Position numbers and translations under genes: made by a program
The notes under the pieces: model-generated
Database searches by the model: none
What the model was told of the DNA's origin: nothing
Seen by the model: the letters and a program-made list of their open reading frames with translations, nothing else
Shown here: in pieces, positions 32,871-44,914 of the stretch
How positions within the stretch are numbered: position 1 is the first letter of the stretch
Layout: every line of letters starts with the position of its first letter
Assembly (NCBI GenBank): GCA_015179025.1
Contig: WHUX01000058.1
Location: forward strand, 62,001-126,000
DNA from: Terfezia claveryi
Taxonomy: Eukaryota > Ascomycota > Pezizomycetes > Pezizales > Pezizaceae
Length of the DNA: 64,000 nt
Direction of reading: 5' to 3'

Positions 32871-35800
32871 ACCTGAACATACATGTAATTAATCTTAGAC
32901 TTCATACCACTAGCACAAGCAAGCTCACATTGATTTCAAAATTTGTTTGCCAGATAATATTGATACAGCCTACCATTTGAAGTGGGAGCATATAGATGGG
33001 GATGATCTCATTGAGAACTGCCTCTGTATAAATACTCTGACAATACTTGGGGCTCGACCTCTCACCTTAATTAGCTACAACTACCACATACTTAAATTAG
33101 TATTTTTCTGCAACACCTTTAACGAATTAGCCATACCACTGGGCCGGGAGGCAATAAGAATTCTAGGAAATTATCGAGCCCAGGCACTGGATAACTAGTT
33201 ATTAGAAATAATAGTATACCTTCAATAGAAGTTAATTATATATCTTCAAGATTCCTTTAGACAATAGCTTTGTTGCAACATATGGAATTTTTTTTTTTTC
33301 AGTTTAGATTTTGAATGGAGAATTGAGTATGATACTGTACGTCATCTACTGATCGTAAGTGATATGTAGAATCCCTATCGTAATGACTCTATCCAAATAA
33401 TGTCCTATGCCTCAATCATGCCAGCACTTTTACAGATTATCAGTCTTGCTGGAAGGATGAGAGAAGCAAAGGTGATAATCTATAACCTCCGGTATTTCAA
33501 GGTAAAGATACTTCAACTGAATTATCTAATGCCTGCTACTCCCCAGATCGAAATAATCAACAAGCTTTGGTGTCAGTCTTTCGTACTTTAATTAGCTGCA
33601 CTCGAAGTTCGCTATATGTACGAACACTAGCAGATATTATTCCATGCTAAACTTTACACACATAGAAGACAATGAAAGGGCGGAATGAAGGATAAACTCT
33701 GTAAAGGTCTCATAAATCTCAGACTCTCACGACAATTATATAGACCAGCTCTAGTCCCCAAAGACTAATTACAGGCACAGAAGCTATAAAAACTTTCTCA
33801 AATACCTGAAAGTAAGCCTATATCCAAAGTCTACTGTGACTGTCGGTATATTCTGCCAGTAAAACTCATGTGTAGTCAAAGTCAGTCTTCGCTTGCTACA
33901 TGGGTATGACCCACGGCGGTACGACATCATTTGGATAAGCTTCCCGAAATTCCGTCTCCCTACGAGCTAAGCGTTGGGCATCTTGTGACATTCACTCAAG
34001 GGCGGTATGCTAAACTGAAAACTCAACATCAAAAAAAGCTGATTGGACAGGAGGACAGACTCACCTACCATCGAACTTGAGGACTGGTGTAAACATTGTG
34101 TCGTTTGGGACACAAGGCTTTTCGATGTCCATTCCTTTGATCTTTGAAGGGTTCCCATGACTTTGTTTACCTGGTCGTCAATTTGATGTCTGCCTTTTCG
34201 CAGAAATCACCCTTTAAACCAGGTGATCTGACACGCTATACGGGCTATCCTCTTGTGTCCATAGCCAGGGAATGCTCGTATGTGAAGAAAATCATAATAT
34301 TAACGCCTATGTTGATATGTCCACAAAATTGATTGCCTATTACCTCGAGCCAATAACGTAGTTATATGCACCAATAACGAAGGAACATATCACAGATGAA
34401 TCTGACAAAGAAGACACTAGCGGTAATCATGTGTAGCGAGACAAACTTTCGTTTTGTCCCAGACCACGCATGATATCCAAGTTTGGGGTCCTCATTTTCA
34501 GTGTATTTGCGATCAGATCCTAGAGGCAGGTAATAAACTTCTCCCCAAGTCCGATCCTCAACTCACTTAAGCATTACCCGGACTTATAAATCAACGCTCT
34601 ACCTTCACAAGAATGTTACTTTTAGAGTGCAATGGGAGGCATTTATGCAGTGGATTGATATAAGGGCCCTACATATATACAAAGTGAACTATCACAAACT
34701 CTACCTTGCCTATAATTGCGGCCATGGTTGAGGTTGGATATCAAGAGATTAATCTTAGTACGAGAACTGCCTATCCCAAGATCGCGAGGTTAGCTCGCCG
34801 GACTACTTAGTAAGTATGAATGTGAATTGGAGATCGATAAAGACAAAAGACTAAGTGAGGTTATAAACAATACTCTACGTACTAGCAAACTTACTATCTT
34901 TTCCAAAAAGCTTCAGCACCCATCCGGTGAGGATCACCTATGATGGTGGATAAAGTATACACCCCAGCTCGATTTTGGGTGCATTCAGGTCTCCAGATGT
35001 GGCACGAGACTACCAGATGTAGTCATATCGATGTGAAAACTTATGCCAATTTTTGCTTATATCCATATTGACTGCTGTGATAGCTACCGTAAATACAATT
35101 TCACTTAGCCAAAATCCCAGATTTTGTGATGCGGGTACCTTGGAGCTCGGCTGAAATCCGATATCAGGCCGAAGTATTTACGCACCTCGTCATACTACCC
35201 CGAAGGATGAGCGATTGTGATAAGTTCTTTTAAGTTAAAAAAAGAAGAAGAAAAGCATTCACGCAGGCACGCATTCTTTTGTTAAAATTTATTTCTTCTT
35301 ATACGTTTAAAAGATTCGAAGGGAACTACTCCACACGCACCTCATGCACACCGCAGGCTGGTGGTGATTATTGGTGACCCTGCTGAATTCTCCTTTATAC
35401 TACAGTGGTATTGACGATTTTTGTGTGACCCAATACTGATATTCAAGCGACTTGGCCTATTACAAGGCCACGCATTTGTGTGACATACTTGTAAGACCCT
35501 CCTTTGTGACGTTTACAAGACCTAGGTCCAGGCTCATACTTAAGTGCTCGGTAATTTCTACTGAGATAGCGAGATCAATTAGTTAAATCCAAGACCACAA
35601 AACGAAATGGATGAAATCAAGGAGAAGAGGTTGGAAACGTGAAGTGGGCTGGTGGCCAAAACATTTGTTTGAACTTGACATTATGAAACGGCGGTATCGC
35701 CTGCCAATTTTTCCACCTTTGTTGATATCAATTGGGAAACCCCATATCGTAGAACAAAGACCTTGTAGTCCCATGTTAATATTCCACTACTCTGGCGCCT

Positions 35801-36069
35801 AACTCGAGGTCCCCTTCGGCTTCCACAGGGCCACAATGCGTGCTTAGGGCCATGTAGGCCACGAATTCAGTATAAGACCCCGGAGCACCTGGTCATCTTG
35901 CTTTCTTTCATAACTATTCTAAATGCTTTTTGCTAACTTACGGCTGGAACGTTCCCAGGACAAACGTATACCCATAGTGGCATCTTCGCCTTCTGCATCC
36001 GAGTAATAACTAATATCATCAAAACAGAAACCACAGACTCTCTTCTGATTACTTAACTTGAATTCAGAA
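32871..36069. other. Long gene-free stretch
   Basis: 3.2 kb without a supportable gene. Open frames are all under 85 codons and lack family signal. A T-run lies at 33288-33300. This marks the boundary between the repeat-rich and conserved halves. Confidence 0.5.
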
Positions 36070-38049
36070 ATGTCTGGCCATAATAACATTTACATGCTCC
36101 ATGCCGCGGCCCTGAGCAGGCATGCGTTTGAGAAAAAGCAGCCCCAGGAGCCTAAGAAGAAACAACGTTCGACCCTTACAGCAACTCTGAAGGAAGCGTT
36201 CTCACCTTCGCCATCACCATTTTCCTACAATACCACCCCTAGTCTACAACCACCCAGAGGCAGTAAAGGAGCACCGGGGGTAGATATTGAGGGCAGCTCT
36301 GCCCGTGTTGATCCCTCAAATAAATTTTCTACCATTATTCCTGATTATGCTTACTTACAGCAGCCTACTATTGAGCCAAGGGCATACGAGGTCTATCAAC
36401 GGCACAAAGTTACAAAACGCCGCAAACGGCTTGGATGCTTTAGTTGTACTCGGCGTCTCTCAACATCATCAAGTGACGGCGGTGCCTACAGCCGACCGGC
36501 AAATCTTGCTGCCTCAACCAAATATGGCAACACACAAAGCCCCAAACCAGTTCTCCAGACATATGGCCATGATGACAGTAATTCGGAGATTATTGTCGAT
36601 GCCAGGAGGCCGATCGTACCAACGATGTCCCCGAAAGCAGCCTTAGCAAAGCCTGCTCTTGTACAGCACTCCTCACTTAAACACCCCCAACCTCGGCCGG
36701 GTGGGGTGGTTATGCCGAAAACTCCCAGAGAATCCCCAAGGATAGGGCAAAGGCCCCAATTGCAAGCAAAGGATGTGGAAGATAACACTGACACTGACAC
36801 TTACAGCTCAGAGCTGATACCATCTTCAGCATTATGCACCAGAGAGTCTAGCGGAGTACCTGCAGGCCGGACACCGGCTAACTCCCGCACAATTTGGTGC
36901 GAACAAGAAGAATTCTTAAACCTTGAGAAAATTTCGGTACGGGAGGCAGTATCTCCACCAAAGACCAAACGGTCTGGTAGGACTGGCATCCCACTCAATG
37001 AGTTAGGGGGCCCGCGCCCTCGAGGACGCGCTAACTTGATTGCACAGCAATGTATTCCGGCGGAGAATGCGCCCTTGCAAACTGCCAACAGAGCTGACTC
37101 AAACCAGCATCCATTACACCTAGTCCCCAAGAATTCAGTCTACCAGAATGATCAAACTATTTGCTGGGGCTGTGAGGATGCCAAATCGAAGTGTGACAAA
37201 ATAACAGGTTTGTGCAAGAAATGTGAGTTGTATCTCGTTCCCTGCCTTGAATGGACTCCAGACAAGATGGTGCAAACCCCAAGTACAACGATATACCATC
37301 CACAGGAAGTATTACCAGTCCAGAGCACTTGTGGGCAGAGGTCCGACTCACCTACTCTTGGCCGATCCGCAACACATATCCGAATTTCCCAGCCTGGGGC
37401 GAAGGGTAAAGAAAGGGTGGCACTGAACGCTGTTTACCCTCCTATAGTCCCCAAACCACCAGTGACAACAGCAAATTCTGGGTGTGAAGACCAGATTCCA
37501 CCAGAGTCACATTTCTCAAATACCACTATATCGACTTCCTCATGTACGTCATCACCAAGAAGCCCCTTTCATTACGACAATTCACCCATACCCGGTAAAG
37601 AGACCCAGGCGCTTTGTAACTACTGGAATGGTGGTGTCGAGTCCAGTATCACATCCGGAAGCAGCAACTACACCATTCACAAACCTCGTGAGGAGGTGTG
37701 GCTGCATCCCGCACCCAAGGCTAAAGGGTACGTGAAGTGTTTTAATGGGCTGCCATCGCCTATGCGCCTTGCTGGATTTAGCCCCAGTCCTAGGCCTGAG
37801 AATCTTACTTTGCCACCATTGAATCCAAGACAAAGAAGCCAAAAGGGTGCCATATCGGGGATCTATCAACACTCGGAGAACCAAGAAGTTATCGGTTCCT
37901 GGATTGATTTTAACGGCCATGATAGTGGATCCGAAGAAGAGCAACAAGATACTGTAACCAGGTCTTGGCTGGAAGAGGGTCCACTAACAAACTCAAGGCT
38001 CTCGAGAGCAGCAAGTAGCATTTATAGCTTGTATTTGGATTCCTCGTAG
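36070..38049 (+). CDS. Disordered protein with central Zn2Cys6-spaced cysteine cluster (659 aa)
   Basis: The start is the ATG at 36070 (MSGHNN); the open frame extends 12 nt upstream only through a TTG. The protein is largely low-complexity (Ser/Pro/Thr/Lys-rich). Residues about 365-392 carry C-x2-C-x6-C-x6-C-x2-C-x6-C (CWGCEDAKSKC ... CKKCELYLVPC), the exact spacing of fungal binuclear zinc clusters. Those are normally N-terminal with a basic loop; here the cluster is central and the loop is only weakly basic, with no recognisable fungal transcription-factor middle homology region. A second cysteine pair (CFSC, about residue 121) lies in a basic patch KRRKRLGC. Single exon. A DNA-binding regulator is plausible but not shown. 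Confidence 0.65.
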   Translation: MSGHNNIYMLHAAALSRHAFEKKQPQEPKKKQRSTLTATLKEAFSPSPSPFSYNTTPSLQPPRGSKGAPGVDIEGSSARVDPSNKFSTIIPDYAYLQQPTIEPRAYEVYQRHKVTKRRKRLGCFSCTRRLSTSSSDGGAYSRPANLAASTKYGNTQSPKPVLQTYGHDDSNSEIIVDARRPIVPTMSPKAALAKPALVQHSSLKHPQPRPGGVVMPKTPRESPRIGQRPQLQAKDVEDNTDTDTYSSELIPSSALCTRESSGVPAGRTPANSRTIWCEQEEFLNLEKISVREAVSPPKTKRSGRTGIPLNELGGPRPRGRANLIAQQCIPAENAPLQTANRADSNQHPLHLVPKNSVYQNDQTICWGCEDAKSKCDKITGLCKKCELYLVPCLEWTPDKMVQTPSTTIYHPQEVLPVQSTCGQRSDSPTLGRSATHIRISQPGAKGKERVALNAVYPPIVPKPPVTTANSGCEDQIPPESHFSNTTISTSSCTSSPRSPFHYDNSPIPGKETQALCNYWNGGVESSITSGSSNYTIHKPREEVWLHPAPKAKGYVKCFNGLPSPMRLAGFSPSPRPENLTLPPLNPRQRSQKGAISGIYQHSENQEVIGSWIDFNGHDSGSEEEQQDTVTRSWLEEGPLTNSRLSRAASSIYSLYLDSS

Positions 38050-39538
38050 AGTTTTAGATTTGATTTTGAGTATAGATCTAAAGTGGCAGTCGCCTTGATT
38101 GATTTGGAGCACAGTTTTTTAGGGGATTCATAGGCACTGTGAATCTGTGCTGCCTGTGAAAGTTGACCTAATAGCTGGACAAACCCCTCCTCCCTCCTCG
38201 TCAAAGCTCGTAAAGTAAATTAAACTCCCGTTACAAGCATACCTGTTGGAATATTCCTATCTCTGATTCTGAGATCATTGAGGGTTGAATAATCAAATAC
38301 GTATGTACATACCAGTTAAAAAAAAAAAAAAAACTGGCTTCCTCGCCACCCAGGTACTCCCTGAACAATCAGATTGTCATCAAGCCGAAACTCTCCTGTA
38401 TTCCCCCATAGTCCTGGACAAGATATAAGGCAACAGTCAGAAGTAATTTTACATGAGAACAAAATAGATTTAAAAAGAAAGCTTATGGCCTCTTCTCTGA
38501 CATTATTACTAGTAGGAAGGTGCGAGACCCTTGGACTGGCACAGTGGTTTGTATAATTGGAGGCATTTCAAAATACGGATATGTATCATGTTTCATGAAC
38601 TTCAAACAATCACCGACACACCTAGGGAGTTGGTTCAGGTCTTAAACTTGAATTATTATTGAGGGGCACTATCTCAAGCTTGATTTCCATACAAAAATAT
38701 CGCCTGAGGAATAAGTATAATTATTGAGGAATGTACGATGGGCACTTTTAGCGGTTTGGTTGTAAGGATAGGTACTAACCAGACTAGGTACTGTACCCCC
38801 GCACTAGTCTGGCTTGCGCTAGCCCCTCGCCCCCGCACAACAACCTTAAGGGGTAAGTCAGGTTGAAGACACGTGAAGGACTGGCGTTCTACTAACTGCT
38901 TACGTGCAGTGTGACAAGATTAGATTTTGGTGCGCGATGGTCGACATCTGCGAGACTCAGATGGCCGCCCCAGTTACTACCGTACATATCATGCAGGATT
39001 CTCGATGCAAGTTCTCCCGACCAAAGCACCGGTACCTGCTTCTTGGTGGAAATTGAGCAAGCAAATCAATCAATTAGCATTCAGTACACGTCCTGCAACC
39101 GAATCTGTAGCAGTTACCGGTAACTTGTAGACATATGTCAGGGGTACCGTACCTGAATGTAGAGTGGCGATCTGCTGTCCTTCATTTGCATATCTACACT
39201 TCCTCCTACCTATACCTATGGCAACTATAGATACTTAAGGTTACAGTACATGCTGCATTCTCAATGAAAGTGACAGTGTAAATGTCCTGGGATCTTGAGG
39301 TGCTGGAGTCAGTGAGAAACCAATGTAACGACGTTGTGTTGACAACCACCACGCGCAGCCGATCGCAACGCGGGCCAAAATAATTCAGCCCAGCCATCAC
39401 ACATTCCGTCATCACTATCGCTTCCGTCATCGCTATCGATCGCTAAATCGACGTTTATCAATCGCATTCCCTCCAGAGGGAGGAGGGGCCCATATTTGGT
39501 GCACCAAATATTCGACAGGAGTCTACAATATCAGCAAC
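38050..39538. other. Intergenic
   Basis: A 14-nt A-run at about 38318. At 38785-38815 the inverted pair accagactag/ctagtctgg recurs (compare 5537-5570). No gene supported. Confidence 0.45.
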
Positions 39539-42163
39539 ATGCCGGAGCAAAATATCTACCAGCCGGCGGAGTTCAAGCCGATGGTGAATTGGATTTATGA
39601 TGTTTTGCTGTGGTTGTTCTCAGGTACGCATATATATGGAGAGGGGTATGGGAAGGGAGAGGGAGATGGAGATGCTAATACTGTTTGTCTGAGCGGGTAG
39701 TTCTCGTGGACTTGTTCTTCAGAGAGGTTCATCCTCGTGGATCGTTCCGTATTCCGAGAAGAGGACCGGTAATCTTTGTCGCTGCCCCTCATGCCAACCA
39801 GGTAAGTTGAGCCTTTCAGACCTACTCCCTATGGGCATGGTAATGCTGATACTTTCTGTAGTTCGTCGACCCCCTTATCCTCATGCGTGTGGTCCGTACC
39901 GAAGCCAAACGCCGCATCTGCTTTCTCGTCGCCGAAAAGTCCATGCGTCGCAAATTTATCGGGTGGTTCTCTCGGTCTGTCGGCGCCCTCCCCGTGGCTC
40001 GAGCTCTTGATATGACAAAGCCAGGCACCGGCAGGATCTACATGTCCGACACCACCGGAGATGGGCGCCTCCGTGTGTACGGAGTCGGGACAAGGTTCAC
40101 AAAAGAGGCGTCTCAGTCTGGGTTGATCGTGCTCCCTACAATCAAGGGGCAGGAGAAGGCTGGTGCGGCGAGTGCAGAGGTGGCGGAGGTGATTAGTGAC
40201 GAGGAGTTGGTATTGAAGAAGGAGTTTAAAGGCGGCCCATGGGAGAAGCAATTGACATATGATGGGGATGATGGGAGAGGGTCGAAGTACAAGGTTGCAC
40301 CAAAGGTTGATCAGACGCAGGTTTATGATGCGGTGTTTCAGAGATTAAATGAAGGTGGTTGCGTAGGTATTTTCCCGGAAGGAGGGAGTCATGATAGGAC
40401 GGAACTATTGCCGTTGAAAGGTACTTTTAAGTCTATAACCCCCGAAGTTGCCGAGATTACACCCAGAATGAAAGGTATATGGCTGACTGTGTGGGTAGCG
40501 GGTGTGGCCATTATGGCTCTTGGGGCTCTAGCAGCAAATCCCCAGTGTGGGTTAAAGATTGTACCATGTGGGATGAATTACTTCCATGCACACAAGTTCA
40601 GGTCACGAGCAGTCATTGAATTCGGATCCCCTCTGGATGTTCCTGAGGAATTGGTAGAGCAGTACAGGAGGGGGGAAAGGAGGGAGGCAGTTAAGCAGCT
40701 TTTGGAGATTCTATATCACAGTTTGGTATCGGTGACGGTTACCAGCCCGGATTATGATACACTTATGGTGTGTTATATTTGGATAAATTTTGTGGATAAC
40801 CTTACGATGATATCTCATACTAATGCAATTGCAGGTGATCCAAGCTGTACGGCGCCTGTACAAGCCTATCCACCGCAAACTCCCTCTACCTATGGTTATG
40901 GAACTTAACCGCCGCCTTGTCTCTGCTTATACACAGTTCAAGGACGACCCACGAATCATCAAACTCCGTGCTAGTGTCACTGCTTATAACCGCGAGCTCC
41001 GCCTCATGAATCTTAGGGATCACCAAGTAGAATATGCCAAGTTCTCGCTGCCCAAGGTATGGTGGATGTTGACCTACCGCCTATGGAAACTGGCCTTGTT
41101 GGGTCTTGGTGCACTTCCTGGTAGCATCATGTTTGCACCAGTTTTTATTGCCGCAAAGGTCATCAGTGTCAGGAAGGCAAAGGAGGCGTTGAAGGCTAGT
41201 ACTGTCAAGATTCAGGGACGGGATGTCGTTGCCACATGGAAGCTCCTTGTCGCTATGGCATTCGCACCGATCCTATATCAGGTTTATGTCATCGGCTTGG
41301 TGTACTGGACTTATAAGCATCGCATATTTGGGTTCGCCCCGGATTGGCTGCCACTGTGGTCAGTACCGATTATTGGCTGGATTCTATTCCCGACGATTAC
41401 CTTTTCTTCCTTGAGGTTCGGTGAAGTTGGGATGGATATCTTCAAGAGTCTAAGGCCCCTTGTGCTCAGCCTGAAACCTAGCAGCGCCAACTCATTGGAG
41501 AAGCTTAGGAAGCGAAGGGAGGAACTAAGTGTGGAAGTTACAGACGTTATCAATACCCTTGGGCCAGAGGTGTTTCCTGATTTTGAAGAAACTAGGCTTC
41601 TACCATACGAGATAGATTCTCCTCAGATTGGTGGCGAGAAGGAGAAATATCAATATGGATTGACGTACACAACCCAGGGATACCAGCCACCGGAAGTATA
41701 TGTTCATCCGGACTCGGGAGATTTCTCGCATTTGGTGGACAATCATATCCCAAGCGCACACAAGTCTGGGTCACATTTGATCCCGAGGAATGAGAGTTTT
41801 GGGAACTTGTCTAATATCGCACTGTTTGCCAGTAGACCGGCCAGTAGAGCGAGGAGCAGGAGTAATAGCGGAAGACATGATTTTGGGGGAGTTGCGAAGT
41901 TGTCAGCAATGTCGGATAAGGGAAGGGTGGAGGGTATCGGTGGGGATGCGGCGGGGACCGAGACAGATGCAATAGTGACGAGTATTGGGGATAAGTTCGC
42001 AGAGAGGAGGAGAGAGAGGGCGAGGAGGAAGAGTGTGAGTGATCATGATTTGAAGGATGAAGATGAGGAGGGAGGAGGGGAGATGGATGGGGATGAGGGG
42101 AGTGAGACGGGAGTTAGTATTGATTCAGAGGCGGATATTGTGGAGGTTAGAAAGAGGAAGTGA
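39539..42163 (+). CDS. GPT2/SCT1: Glycerol-3-phosphate / dihydroxyacetone-phosphate acyltransferase (5 exons, 780 aa)
   Basis: Catalyses the first acylation of glycerolipid synthesis at the ER membrane. Exons 39539-39623, 39701-39801, 39862-40420, 40499-40767 and 40835-42163 give 781 codons in one frame; introns are 60-78 bp with GT..AG ends. The third intron (78 bp) contains no stop and would read through in frame, but removing it restores LPLKAGVAIMALG. Acyltransferase block I is APHANQFVDPL (about 57-67), and block III FPEGGSHDRTE is at about 233-243, followed by KIVPCGMNYFHAHKFRSRAV. Hydrophobic segments follow (about 440-470 and 490-545), then an acidic/basic low-complexity tail ending ADIVEVRKRK. 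Length and order match yeast Gpt2/Sct1 (about 740-760 aa). Which paralogue is equivalent cannot be told. Confidence 0.93.
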
Positions 42164-43312
42164 ATAGTGTTTGGGGGGGAGGTGTTTGGGGGTTTTGGTG
42201 TTCTTGGTTTCTTTTCCAATTTTGGCATCTGTTCTTGGGATGACCTGGGCTGGGTATAATCTACTGCACCGGTGAAGGTTTATTGCAAAGGTTTAGGAGC
42301 AGACGGCGAAGGTGGAAAGGGGATAACCGGCGTAAGTACATGTTCAAATATGCCGGTTTTCTGTTTTTTTTTTGGAATCAAGTGTTGTAGTTATGGGCAT
42401 CAGTATTCATGCTATCTATATAGCTAGCTACATATACGATTTCGGAAGAAATATTGCAACCCTACCTATTACAGATATTCTCATCTATGCGGCCTGTCCT
42501 GTCTCAACAACACCCTCTTTTCCTCACACGCCCACACAACTTCACCCACAGAAACCCCCCCCAAAAAAAAAAAAAAAAAAAAAAAAAAACCAAGACGACG
42601 ACGACGCTTTTTTAAAGACCTTTCCCCCGCGTCCACCCACAGATGCGTTGACACCCTCTTCGCCATTCTTACACCTTCTCTTCCAGGCCCTATGAATGAG
42701 CAATCCCACGTCAAAAACCTCTTTCTCTACCTCATCATCATCTAACCTCCACGTTCTTCTTCGCTATCATTTCTTTTTATGTCCCCCTTCTCTTGACGTG
42801 TAGTAATAAGTACATACAATTAAAAACAAAGACGAAAGAAAAAAAAAAAATTTTATGATTTTTTTCTTACAAAGTATTTCCCAGTAGATACTGTTATCTC
42901 TGCTTTTTTAATGTTAAAATAATGTTTGTTGTTTGCGGTCAGATTATTTTTTTTCCCCCGAGTAGAGGTGTCTTCACTGAATAACTTTTTTTTCTCTGAG
43001 CTGCTGTCATCACATTATTAGAATGAATAGCTTTATATTTCTAGTGAAAGTTACAAACTCCAGACTGTTGACGGTGATTAAGAGTGATACTGGTTCTTGT
43101 AGTCACACGCAAATAGATAGCCAGCGATTGCGAGAAAAAATAACACTTCTGAAAAGCTAAGCTAATGATATAATATATCGGTCAGATGACAATGAATTTA
43201 GCAAATGCAACTGAATGACATTGAAATGGAAACATCAGACGTAATGTAATGTAACATATGAAATTTTAAAAAAAACCTCCAAACTCGTTCCCAACTCAAC
43301 CACCACCTGGAG
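42164..43312. other. Intergenic, homopolymer-rich
   Basis: A 30-nt A-run at 42555-42589 with a C7-8 block before it, plus other A/T runs (42838-42850, 42948-42954). 3' flank of the acyltransferase gene and 3' flank of the convergent orphan. No gene. Confidence 0.6.
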
Positions 43313-44914
43313 CTACGGGCTTGAAAATATCACTAGGATTGGAGAAGATTCGATTTGCGTTCCGGTCGTTTCCTCTTCAACTGGGGGAGTGGGGTATAAC
43401 TCCAGCTGCTGTGCAGGCAGAAGAGGAGAGCTCAAAGTTGAGATAGGACCCCCCTCTCTTCTTCTCTGCGTTACCTCCACATTCCCATCCTCTATTTGCT
43501 CCTCCTTAATCTCTCGCTCCACGGCCACAATATTCTTCGCCTCCATCCTCCGCTTCCTGTGCTTTATGTAGCTCAAAGGGGAGTATGGAAGCAGTAACCG
43601 CGGGCTTGGCAGGCCCTGGTTCTGCTTTTGCAAGACTTTGATCCGCCGATCCCATGAGGCTGTGAGGACCCGCGTGTCCGCTAGATCGCCAGGAGAGTGA
43701 GCGGGTAATGCAGCTGGGGAAGTTTCCTGGCCAGCTGAGTGGGTGTGGGGGGGCCAGAATACTGGTGTGCTAGGTGTAGATTCCATCATTGATACGGGGT
43801 CTATCTGCTCTGTGGAGGGGACTGAGGTGCGAGGAGTCTCAAAGTCCATTGGTGATTCTTCATCTTCATCGATGGAGGGCCTTACTCTCTTTCTCGCTGG
43901 TGTTCCCCAATCTTCATGGGACTCCTCTGACCTGATGTCCATCCTCGGATGCCATTCCGTCCCCAACTGGTACGCTGTCAGAGTGCCTGGTTGCCTGCTC
44001 TCGATATCCGTAGCCTTAGTGTTTATCGAACTAAGCTTCCTCTTTCTCAGAGCACCTGAAGGGGTGGCCGGGATTTGGCTACTAGGAGATGGGATTGGCA
44101 TAAGCTCAGGGTAACTAGCCCACACCCACCCCTTCGGGACTTTGAATGTCATCCTCCAAATATCCGGTGCCTCCTCCAAACAAGGGACAAATCCCGCTTT
44201 TACATACTCTACCGCTCCGACCTTTGTCTTCTGCTCTCTTTCTTTCCTCCCTTGCTTCTTTTCCCCAAAAGACCCAATGATCTCTGCATATCTGTCTATC
44301 ACCGCCTGTTCCCCCACTGTGATAAACCTCTTGGGCTGCCCACTCTTCTTCCCCTGCTTTGCCTTCCACTTTCCCACCTCCTCTACTTCCCACTGCACCA
44401 TCTTTTCACACCACGCACCCAAATCCCCGCAGCCCATATCTTCTGGAGTCGCTGCTTTGATAGCCTCACAACCAATCTTCTCCACCCAAGATTCTAACCG
44501 GTGTAAGAACTTCCCGCGGAGAGCAGTCTTTAGCTCGAGATTGTACATTCTCAACGCATAGGACTTATCCAAGAAGTAATCATAAGCTCTTCGAAGCTCG
44601 TTGATCGTCTTTGGGTGGAAGCGGAGTTCCATGATGTTCGCTTGGAAGTCAACGTAGCTAATCCGGGCGTATAGAGAGATATTTGGAGTGTTCGCAGGGT
44701 AGAGGGTTTTTGGCAGAACAATCGGTGAGGCACGGCTGGTGAGTAGCCACATTGACGAGGGGAGGGAGAGGGTATGTCGGAGCAGATGGTAATACTGATT
44801 ACTGGACAAGAATACTGGGGGGAAGGGAGATGGGTAGACCCTGTTGTACCATGCGAGAACGGCGGGAAGATCCCACCAGGGGAAAGTGCCATTCGTGACA
44901 ACAATGCAAGTCAT
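43313..44914 (-). CDS. Orphan protein, 533 aa, family not recognised
   Basis: The frame extends upstream to 45064 only through a TTG; the first ATG is at 44914 (MTCIVVTNGTFPWWDLP). An ordered N-terminal half (about residues 1-290) has FHPKTINELRRAYDYFLDKS and a predicted helical stretch. It is followed by a disordered half with basic patches (PSGALRKRKLSS, GTPARKRVRPS, HRKRRMEAK), which look like nuclear localisation signals, and a C-terminus ending SSPILVIFSSP. Convergent with the acyltransferase gene. The length of open frame and codon-periodic composition argue it is real; no function is proposed. Confidence 0.6.
   Translation of the reverse strand: MTCIVVTNGTFPWWDLPAVLAWYNRVYPSPFPPVFLSSNQYYHLLRHTLSLPSSMWLLTSRASPIVLPKTLYPANTPNISLYARISYVDFQANIMELRFHPKTINELRRAYDYFLDKSYALRMYNLELKTALRGKFLHRLESWVEKIGCEAIKAATPEDMGCGDLGAWCEKMVQWEVEEVGKWKAKQGKKSGQPKRFITVGEQAVIDRYAEIIGSFGEKKQGRKEREQKTKVGAVEYVKAGFVPCLEEAPDIWRMTFKVPKGWVWASYPELMPIPSPSSQIPATPSGALRKRKLSSINTKATDIESRQPGTLTAYQLGTEWHPRMDIRSEESHEDWGTPARKRVRPSIDEDEESPMDFETPRTSVPSTEQIDPVSMMESTPSTPVFWPPHTHSAGQETSPAALPAHSPGDLADTRVLTASWDRRIKVLQKQNQGLPSPRLLLPYSPLSYIKHRKRRMEAKNIVAVEREIKEEQIEDGNVEVTQRRREGGPISTLSSPLLPAQQLELYPTPPVEEETTGTQIESSPILVIFSSP

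Noticed and set aside
40421..40498. In-frame 26-codon insertion in the acyltransferase
   Set aside because: It has GT..AG ends and its removal restores the family block, so it is an intron that happens to lack stops.
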